Below, in pieces: positions 32,453 through 37,111 of a stretch of 37,111 bases of DNA. The notes below the pieces were generated by a model. It saw nothing but the letters and a program-made list of their open reading frames with translations, was not told the DNA's origin and did not search any database. The first letter of the stretch is position 1, and each line of letters opens with the position of its first letter. Source of the stretch: a virus; IMG/VR virus record IMGVR_UViG_3300046449_000138, positions 1 through 37,111 of that record; one strand, written 5' to 3'. Both the position numbers and the translations under genes were made by a program.

Positions 32453-32819
32453 AGGCGAGCAGGTCCGCCTCGTCTGCGGCCTCGATGAGGCCGTCTTGGA
32501 TGTCCTTGTAAAGGACAACCCACAGCCCACGCTGCTCGACCTCTTCTATCGAAGAGACGATGTCGCCCATCGCCTCCTTGATGTGGAGGTAATGGTCGCC
32601 ATCGGCTCTTTGAGCCTTTGGATCGAAGAGTCTTAGGACGTAAGTCCTAATCTCTTTTGCTTCATCATCAGAGAGTAATCTCTGATTGAGTGTTGCCATA
32701 GCGGCATCGAATACCTCAAAGGTCTCATGCTGGAAGGCTGTCGTAAAGACAGTGATTGTTGGCAGGGTGGCCAGCATTCTTTCGAAGCCATTTGGCATTT
32801 GGTTGGTTTTTGTTGTCAT
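32451..32819 (-). CDS. Hypothetical protein, 122 residues, first gene of the leftward accessory block
   Basis: Starts MTTKTNQMPNGFERMLATLP at 32819; the frame is open for 66 more codons upstream, but that part lies in the repeat-rich control region. Mostly helical and acidic, ending EEVEQRGLWVVLYKDIQDGLIEAADEADLLA. No known motif. As the most upstream gene it would be expressed first from a promoter in 32820-33160. The first seven residues match those of the protein starting at 30109. Confidence 0.6.
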   Translation of the reverse strand: MTTKTNQMPNGFERMLATLPTITVFTTAFQHETFEVFDAAMATLNQRLLSDDEAKEIRTYVLRLFDPKAQRADGDHYLHIKEAMGDIVSSIEEVEQRGLWVVLYKDIQDGLIEAADEADLLA

Positions 32820-32890
32820 CAACTCCAAAGGACAGCAAGACCCTTCTCCAATCCCTCTTCGAGGGATACGCGGGCTGCGCTCGCGCTCAC
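32815..32890 (-). repeat. Family I intergenic repeat, copy E (diverged)
   Basis: AAAGGACAGCAAGACCCTTC with the hairpin ATCCCTCTTCGAGGGAT in place of CTCCCTTTTAAAGGGAG, then a GC-rich CGCGGGCTGCGC segment. The stem sequence changed but pairing is kept. It lies in the leader of the first gene of the block. Confidence 0.75.
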
Positions 32891-33126
32891 GCGTAAGAGG
32901 ATCAAGGATCAAGGAAGAGGGAATCGCGTGTGATGCAAGGCGAAGTTTACCTTTCAGGTAGCTCAACCGAATCCTGAATCCCTGATCCTCGAATCCTTTT
33001 GCGTGTTTCGCGGTCAAGGAAGAGGGATCAGGGAATCAGGGATCAGGGAATCAGGGACACGCCACGGGTGGGTAGGCGGGTTTTTGTGCGCGCGCGAACG
33101 TATATATATGTATATTTAGAAAAAAA
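32891..33126. other. Iteron-like repeats and AT-rich stretch, candidate origin or control region
   Basis: This non-coding gap between divergent blocks holds AGGATCA twice (32898-32911), the inverted CTGAATCCCTGATCC (32974-32988), and a 15-bp direct repeat GGGATCAGGGAATCA twice in tandem (33024-33053). It also has AAGGAAGAGGGA twice, a CG-alternating tract (GCGCGCGCG) and an AT-rich segment (33100-33128) with TATATATATGTATAT. Clustered iterons beside an AT-rich stretch are typical of replication origins. Transcription factor operators are the alternative. No gene seen. Confidence 0.5.
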
Positions 33127-33154
33127 TTGACGGGCCTCCCGTCTCGGTTAGAGT
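33127..33154 (+). promoter_or_regulatory. Possible promoter with overlapping dyad, near-leaderless
   Basis: TTGACG (33127-33132), 16 bases, TAGAGT (33149-33154). The ATG of the next gene lies only five bases after the -10-like box, so the transcript would be leaderless or nearly so. A perfect dyad GACGGG-cct-CCCGTC (33129-33143) overlaps the -35 box and could be an operator. Confidence 0.4.
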
Positions 33155-33159
33155 AAGTC

Positions 33160-33417
33160 ATGGCCAAATATGCCCCAAAAGAGAAGCGAGAATACTACTT
33201 GAGGAACCGAGAAAAGAGACTTGAATACCAAAATGAGTATTATCGGAAGACGAAATACAGCTATTCTCGGAGGATGGACATAGGCAAAGTCCTTGAACCT
33301 GACGAGTATAAGGCGTTCAAAAAGCGTGTAAGTAGCTACAACAAAGAGTATTACCGCAAAAACAAAGATAGAATTATGGAGAAGCGGCTGGAGCGGAGTT
33401 TGCGAAAGTCGAAATAA
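33160..33417 (+). CDS. Small, strongly basic Tyr/Arg/Lys-rich protein, probable nucleic-acid-binding
   Basis: 85 residues, about 40% Lys/Arg, with repeated patterns NREKRLEYQNEYYRK and YNKEYYRKNKDRIMEKRLER. Phage proteins with such 'Y..N.e+...q.eYyRknk' stretches sometimes carry an HNH domain afterward; none is present here. It is the first gene of the rightward block. Its last codons (GCGAAAGTCGAAATAA) are copied 115 bp downstream together with the palindromic terminator. Function unknown; DNA or RNA binding is inferred from charge. Confidence 0.65.
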   Translation: MAKYAPKEKREYYLRNREKRLEYQNEYYRKTKYSYSRRMDIGKVLEPDEYKAFKKRVSSYNKEYYRKNKDRIMEKRLERSLRKSK

Positions 33418-33490
33418 AAACTATTCTTCTGGACCCTTAGTCCTATAGTATATATTTTATAGAACTAAGGGTCAGAGAGAATAGTTTTTT
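33416..33490. terminator. Palindromic bidirectional terminator-like element, copy 2
   Basis: AAAAACTATTCT...ACCCTTAGTCCTATA pairs with TATAGAACTAAGGGT...AGAATAGTTTTTT; about 32-bp arms and an AT loop. It starts at the stop codon of the basic protein gene. A- and T-tracts on the edges allow termination in both directions. It is the reverse complement of the core at 11819-11892 with few differences. Confidence 0.75.
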
Positions 33491-33530
33491 AATGCCCTCC
33501 CGAAAAAGGGCCAAAAGCGAAAGTCGAAAT

Positions 33531-33603
33531 AAAAACTTTCCTTCTGGACCCTTAGTCCTATAGTATATATTTTATAGAACTAAGGGTCAGAGAGAATAGT
33601 TTT
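33531..33603. terminator. Palindromic bidirectional terminator-like element, copy 3
   Basis: Same element as copy 2, with two changes in the 5' arm (ACTTTCCTTC for ACTATTCTTC) that weaken the outer stem. It is followed by a further small hairpin, ATGCTGT-aaaa-ACAGCAT (33613-33630), which takes the place of the outer arms of copy 1. Nothing else is visible up to the start at 33652. Confidence 0.7.
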
Positions 33604-33651
33604 CAAATGCCCTATGCTGTAAAAACAGCATTACAGCGACACAACGATTAA

Positions 33652-34083
33652 ATGAGAATACCAAAAGGATGGAAACAGATAGAGGGCGCCTCTAATTACG
33701 CCCTATCGACGGATGACTACATCTACAGTTTGAAATCAGGCAAGCCGATTTCGCGGAGGTGGCGTAATCACCGCTACTGGTCGTCGGTCACTTGTGATGA
33801 TGGCAAGTATAGGCAGATTGCCCACGACGAATTAAAAGGTGTCTCTCACGGCCTGCCTGACGAAGAGATGAAGATCGTAGAGGGTTACCCTGACTACAAG
33901 GTCACCCCCTACGGGGCGGTCTGGAAATACCGGAAGACCCCCAAAAAGTATCGTAATAACCCCTTTATCGTGGAGACTAAGGATATTGGGGATAAAGAGT
34001 ATGCGCGTATATCTACTGAGGACGGGAGACGCCACTGGGTCCGCATGGAGAAGATCATGGCCGATGCCTACCCAAATGATTGA
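33652..34083 (+). CDS. Double NUMOD4-like DNA-binding protein without nuclease domain
   Basis: 143 residues with two similar halves. Residues 5-62 (GWKQIEGASNYALSTDDYIYSLKSGK...YRQIAHDEL) and 71-140 (EMKIVEGYPDYKVTPYGAVWKYRKT...HWVRMEKIMADAY) both follow the NUMOD4 pattern ('W..I.g...Y.vs..G.v.S......v.l....+....vh.lva.aF'). NUMOD4 is the DNA-binding module of phage homing endonucleases, where an HNH domain follows; here none is present. It may be a remnant of a homing nuclease or a DNA-binding protein in its own right. It lies 32 bases before the portal gene. Confidence 0.65.
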   Translation: MRIPKGWKQIEGASNYALSTDDYIYSLKSGKPISRRWRNHRYWSSVTCDDGKYRQIAHDELKGVSHGLPDEEMKIVEGYPDYKVTPYGAVWKYRKTPKKYRNNPFIVETKDIGDKEYARISTEDGRRHWVRMEKIMADAYPND

Positions 34084-34115
34084 CATTGTTCGTCAAATCA
34101 ATATACTCCTCAAGT

Positions 34116-36335
34116 ATGTCAAACTTAATTGACTTGGACGGCCTCGACTTAGGTAGCCTCGATGAAAAAGGGAAACCTGTTGAAACACGTCTCAAGGATG
34201 TCAAAGCCGCTGTCGGTATCTTTGCGACCTTGCTCCGCGCCGATGAGAAGTCTGCTGTTAACCGTTCTCGGATTGACAGCATGTTTGACGGTGTTGCCCC
34301 CTACAATGAATCACAGTTAACGGCTAGTGGTCAGGGACTCAAGACCAACTTGAACTTCGGAGAAGCCCAGCGTCTGCTGGACATCTCTCTTTCGGCCTAC
34401 GTTGACCTCTACAGCTCTCTGGAGCGACTAGTGGAAGTCAAGGCCACGACGGGTGAGAGGAGCGAGGTGGGGCCAAAGGAGGACATCGTAGCACAAGAGC
34501 TGACAGACCTCTTCCGGCGCTGGCCAGAGTTCCACAGCAGCTACCTTCGCCTCTGCACACAGTTCGTTAAGCATGGAGTCGGCATCGCCTACTTCGACTC
34601 GCCGGAAGACTGGAAATTCCGTGTCGGCGGTTTCGCTGATATCCTGATCCCGCGTCAGTCTACTGCATCGGAGAACGGTATCGATATTGCCGTTGGTCGC
34701 CGCCAGTATCACCTGCACGAGCTTTACCATTTTATTAAGAACGAGAAGGCCGCTAAGGCGGTCGGCTGGAACATCGAGGAGGTCAAGAGGGTCATGATGG
34801 AGAACGTCAAGACATCGGGCCGCTCCTCGTCCGGCAACTCCTACTCTGACTACGAATCGTTACAGGCGGAGATCAAGAACAACGATCTCTACACTGGAAT
34901 CCAGAACCCTACCGTTGACGTTCTCCACTACTGGGTAAGAGAAATCGACGGTAGCGTGAGTCACTACATATCCGCTGAGTCTAACCCTAAAGAGTTTCTA
35001 TACAAGAAGGTCAGCCGCTACGAGTCGCCTGAACAGGCTTACATCTTCTTCACTTATGGAGTTGGTAGCAATGGCACTTATCATTCGATCCGAGGATTGG
35101 GCCAGCGGATTTTCTCTCACGTCCAGACGAGTAACCGCCTGCGCTGCCAGCAGATTGATGGTGCGATGTTGGCGTCGTCCGTGATGATCCAGCCGGAGAA
35201 CCAGCGCTCGTTGGACGAACTCAGCTTCACCTTCTACGGTGCGTATGCCGTGATGTCGCCTAATGTTAAGATCATTGAGAAGGCTATCCCGAACTTAGGC
35301 ACGGCGGTCCAGCCTGCGCTACAAGACCTGACGCAGCAGTTGGCGCTTAACACTGACACCATGTCGCCGTATGGATCGACTCAGACTTCGCCCTACAAGA
35401 ACCAGATGCAGGTTGTGTCGGACATGGATGTGGCTACAAGGATTAGTGGTTCGACGCTGAACCTATTCTACTCAAGTTGGACTCGCCTGATGCGCGAGAT
35501 GGTCCGCCGTATTGTTAAGGTCAAGCGACCCGATGCGGCAGTTAAGGATTTCTTCGACCGCTGTGAGAAGCGCGGAGTAGAAAAAGAATTCATTAAGAAA
35601 TTAGATGCAGCACAGACCAAAGCGGTTCGTTCCATTGGAAACGGATCTCATGCAAACAGGCTTGTCTCGCTACGCGAGCTTCAAGGAATTAGTGGCCAAT
35701 TCGACGACGTTGGTCGCCGCAACCTTACTCGTGACATCGTTAGCACTAGGGTCGGTCATGATCTCGCGGATCGCTACGTTCCGGCGCAAGAGGATGACAG
35801 GCAGACGGTAGACACGAAGATTGCCTACTTCGAGAACCAGCAGTTGCAGCAGGGCAATCCGGTTCCGGTTGTGTCGAGTGAGATGCACGGCCAGCACATG
35901 CAGTTGCACGTCCCGTTGCTCCAGCAGTTCATTCAGGCTATCAACGAAGGTCAAGCAGACCCGCAGCAGGTTCTTCCTGCGTTGCAGGCACTTTACCAGC
36001 ACATCGGAGAGACCGCTCAGTATGCAGCCGGAGATCCTGCGCTGGAGCCTGTAGTGGCGAACGCCAAGCAGGTTTTGCAGTATGCTGAGGAGGCGATCAA
36101 CAACACCATGAAGGCGCTGGAGAAGGTCCAGAGAGAGCAACAGCAAATTTCTGAAGAAGAGGGTGGACAACCTCAGACGTCTGAGGTAGACATGAAGCTA
36201 CAGAAGGCGCAAGTCGATATGCAGATCACGCAGCAGAAGGCTGAACTTGACATGGCTATTAAGCAGAAAAAGTTCGACCAAGAGCAAGCGATCCGCGATG
36301 CCGAAGCCGCCTTGAGCTTCCGTGAACAACAGTAA
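34116..36335 (+). CDS. Portal protein
   Basis: 739 residues from the ATG at 34116 (MSNLIDLDGLDLGSLDEKGK); a TTG 36 bases earlier is in frame but lies next to the previous gene's stop. Typical portal features: N-terminal helical region with SRIDSMFDGVAPYN, a central alpha/beta core with VDVLHYWVREIDGSV and YHSIRGLGQRIFSHVQTSNRLRCQQIDGAML (the helical stem and crown region), and a long Gln/Glu-rich coiled-coil C-terminus (600-739). The size fits large podovirus-type portals. It forms the dodecameric channel for DNA entry. It overlaps the next gene by one base (TAATG). Confidence 0.85.
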   Translation: MSNLIDLDGLDLGSLDEKGKPVETRLKDVKAAVGIFATLLRADEKSAVNRSRIDSMFDGVAPYNESQLTASGQGLKTNLNFGEAQRLLDISLSAYVDLYSSLERLVEVKATTGERSEVGPKEDIVAQELTDLFRRWPEFHSSYLRLCTQFVKHGVGIAYFDSPEDWKFRVGGFADILIPRQSTASENGIDIAVGRRQYHLHELYHFIKNEKAAKAVGWNIEEVKRVMMENVKTSGRSSSGNSYSDYESLQAEIKNNDLYTGIQNPTVDVLHYWVREIDGSVSHYISAESNPKEFLYKKVSRYESPEQAYIFFTYGVGSNGTYHSIRGLGQRIFSHVQTSNRLRCQQIDGAMLASSVMIQPENQRSLDELSFTFYGAYAVMSPNVKIIEKAIPNLGTAVQPALQDLTQQLALNTDTMSPYGSTQTSPYKNQMQVVSDMDVATRISGSTLNLFYSSWTRLMREMVRRIVKVKRPDAAVKDFFDRCEKRGVEKEFIKKLDAAQTKAVRSIGNGSHANRLVSLRELQGISGQFDDVGRRNLTRDIVSTRVGHDLADRYVPAQEDDRQTVDTKIAYFENQQLQQGNPVPVVSSEMHGQHMQLHVPLLQQFIQAINEGQADPQQVLPALQALYQHIGETAQYAAGDPALEPVVANAKQVLQYAEEAINNTMKALEKVQREQQQISEEEGGQPQTSEVDMKLQKAQVDMQITQQKAELDMAIKQKKFDQEQAIRDAEAALSFREQQ

Positions 36336-36631
36336 TGCCAGCTAAAAAGAAAGCCACAGTTCCAGTTAAGCTGGAACACTGGTTCAACGACTTGAAGTCA
36401 GTCACAAGGCTGCGGGAGATCATTGACGATCCCTCCCTGCAACAGGCTATCGCAATTTTGAAAGAGGCATCTGGCCCGACCGTCACGTCGTTGGATACAG
36501 ACCCGCAAGCGAACAGCCATAAACTGGCTTGGTATGCGGGTTACAGGGACGCCTTTAATGATCTGGAGAAGCTGACACGTCGGCCCTCCACCACTAAAAC
36601 TAACCAACCAGACGAATGGACGCACCTGTAA
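36335..36631 (+). CDS. Small hypothetical protein between portal and scaffold
   Basis: 98 residues, starting MPAKKKATVPVKLEHWFNDL. SHKLAWYAGYRDAFNDLEKL near residues 60-80 matches a pattern seen in small phage proteins encoded next to the portal ('A..aG..dal..LE.l'). The start overlaps the portal stop, and the stop overlaps the next start by 16 bases, so all three genes are coupled. It probably serves head assembly; no name is established. Confidence 0.7.
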   Translation: MPAKKKATVPVKLEHWFNDLKSVTRLREIIDDPSLQQAIAILKEASGPTVTSLDTDPQANSHKLAWYAGYRDAFNDLEKLTRRPSTTKTNQPDEWTHL

Positions 36632-37111
36632 TTGAAGCCGCCGTAGAAGAAGCACCATCTAACGTAGACTCCTTGCCGGATGCTACTGAAGCACTTTCCT
36701 TTGAATCCTCTCTGGAGGCGGCGTTTGCTAACCTTGATCAAGCACCGGAACCGGAGCCAGTTGTGGAACCGGAGCCGGTAGAGGATACATCGGTAGAGGA
36801 TACAGCGGTAGAGGATACAGCGGTAGAGGATACAGCGGTAGAGGAATCGGATGACCCAATTGAGAACCTGACCGATGACATTGGTGATGAGTGGACCCCG
36901 AAGGCGGCGAACCGTTTCAAGGAACTCAAGACTGAACTCAAGACCAACCGTTCTGAGTTGGAACAGTTGCGCCAGCAGTCTAAAGAATACGAGTCGAAGA
37001 TTCAGGAGCTGACGGGACTTACTGAGAGTAAGGACATGGATCAGATGCAGGAGAAGCTTGCCCAGTATGAGCAGGAGAAGGCGCTGACTAATCTGGAGCA
37101 GACGCAGGCTT
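36616..37111 (+). CDS. Acidic scaffold-like protein, cut by the right window edge
   Basis: I read this frame from the sequence; 165 codons are visible and it stays open to the edge. It starts MDAPVIEAAVEEAPSNVDSL, followed by an acidic, Pro-rich region (PEPEPVVEPEPVEDT) and four tandem VEDT(S/A) units. From residue 105 a likely coiled coil begins (RFKELKTELKTNRSELEQLR and onward). The acidic N-terminus, coiled coil and position right after the portal are typical of phage scaffolding proteins, which guide capsid assembly. The major capsid gene would be expected next. Confidence 0.7.
   Translation, partial: MDAPVIEAAVEEAPSNVDSLPDATEALSFESSLEAAFANLDQAPEPEPVVEPEPVEDTSVEDTAVEDTAVEDTAVEESDDPIENLTDDIGDEWTPKAANRFKELKTELKTNRSELEQLRQQSKEYESKIQELTGLTESKDMDQMQEKLAQYEQEKALTNLEQTQA
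36778..36837 (+). repeat. Four tandem 15-bp repeats inside the scaffold-like gene
   Basis: GTAGAGGATACA(T/G)CG repeated four times, encoding VEDTS then VEDTA three times. The first unit differs by one base. Copy number can change by slippage without breaking the frame. Confidence 0.95.

Larger units (their letters stand above)
33402..33603. repeat. 115-bp tandem duplication including a gene 3' end and terminator
   Basis: GCGAAAGTCGAAATAAAAAC occurs at 33402 (end of the basic protein gene) and again at 33517, each followed by the same palindrome. The second gene-end copy is non-coding. Confidence 0.9.

Noticed and set aside
24930-32890. Integron-like gene cassettes with attC sites
   Set aside because: The spacers lack the paired RYYYAAC/GTTRRRY ends of attC, and no integrase is seen in the window.
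32820-33017. N-terminal extension of the 122-residue protein
   Set aside because: It would translate through the Family I copy E and the iteron-like region from a non-ATG start; the ATG at 32819 matches the start of the related gene at 30109.
32896-33060. CRISPR array
   Set aside because: Repeats are 7-15 bp, irregular and directly abutting; no spacers of constant length and no cas genes.

Overview
This window is a 37.1-kb piece of a tailed double-stranded DNA phage genome (Caudoviricetes). It encodes terminase small and large subunits, a portal protein, a scaffold-like protein, a family A DNA polymerase and a Holliday-junction-type nuclease. Both edges cut genes: a primase-like gene on the left and an acidic scaffold-like gene on the right. 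The roughly 740-residue portal and a 3,615-residue internal-virion-type protein suggest a podovirus-like particle, but no tail gene in the window proves this. The host cannot be named. Almost no gene has a Shine-Dalgarno sequence; starts follow A- or C/A-rich leaders. That suggests a lineage with SD-independent initiation (Bacteroidota and Verrucomicrobiota are examples), although one strong sigma70-type promoter (TTGACA-17-TAAATT) argues against a purely Bacteroidota promoter system.

There are four transcription blocks. (1) 1-9986, leftward: terminase small subunit, small genes, DUF1599-like protein, RuvC-like resolvase, an exported MORN-repeat protein, SNF2-type helicase, winged-helix-like protein, several micro-genes, a PD-(D/E)XK nuclease, a Cas4/RecB-like nuclease with an Fe-S cluster signature, a probable ssDNA-binding protein, DNA polymerase and primase. 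This is the replication/recombination module. (2) 9997-24921, rightward: large terminase, two unknown probable virion proteins and the giant protein. (3) 24930-32819, leftward: about 20 small accessory genes including DUF932, DUF6717-like and Gp88-like proteins. (4) 33160 to the right edge, rightward: a small basic protein, a double-NUMOD4 protein, portal, a small protein and a scaffold-like protein.

The most unusual signal is in block 3. Nearly every gap between its small genes holds structured repeats placed between the stop codon of one gene and the start codon of the next. One family (five copies) has conserved sequence. A second (about six copies) keeps two hairpins while the stem sequences differ. 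The block reads as a hairpin-punctuated cassette array. Separately, a 75-bp palindrome with A/T-tract edges occurs three times, once behind the large terminase (inside a 131-bp palindrome) and twice behind the basic protein at 33.4 kb. These look like bidirectional terminators. The MORN gene sits between a 46-bp direct repeat made from the resolvase 3' end, a scar of recent insertion. The region between blocks 3 and 4 (32.82-33.16 kb) has iteron-like repeats and an AT-rich stretch and is the best candidate for an origin or control region.
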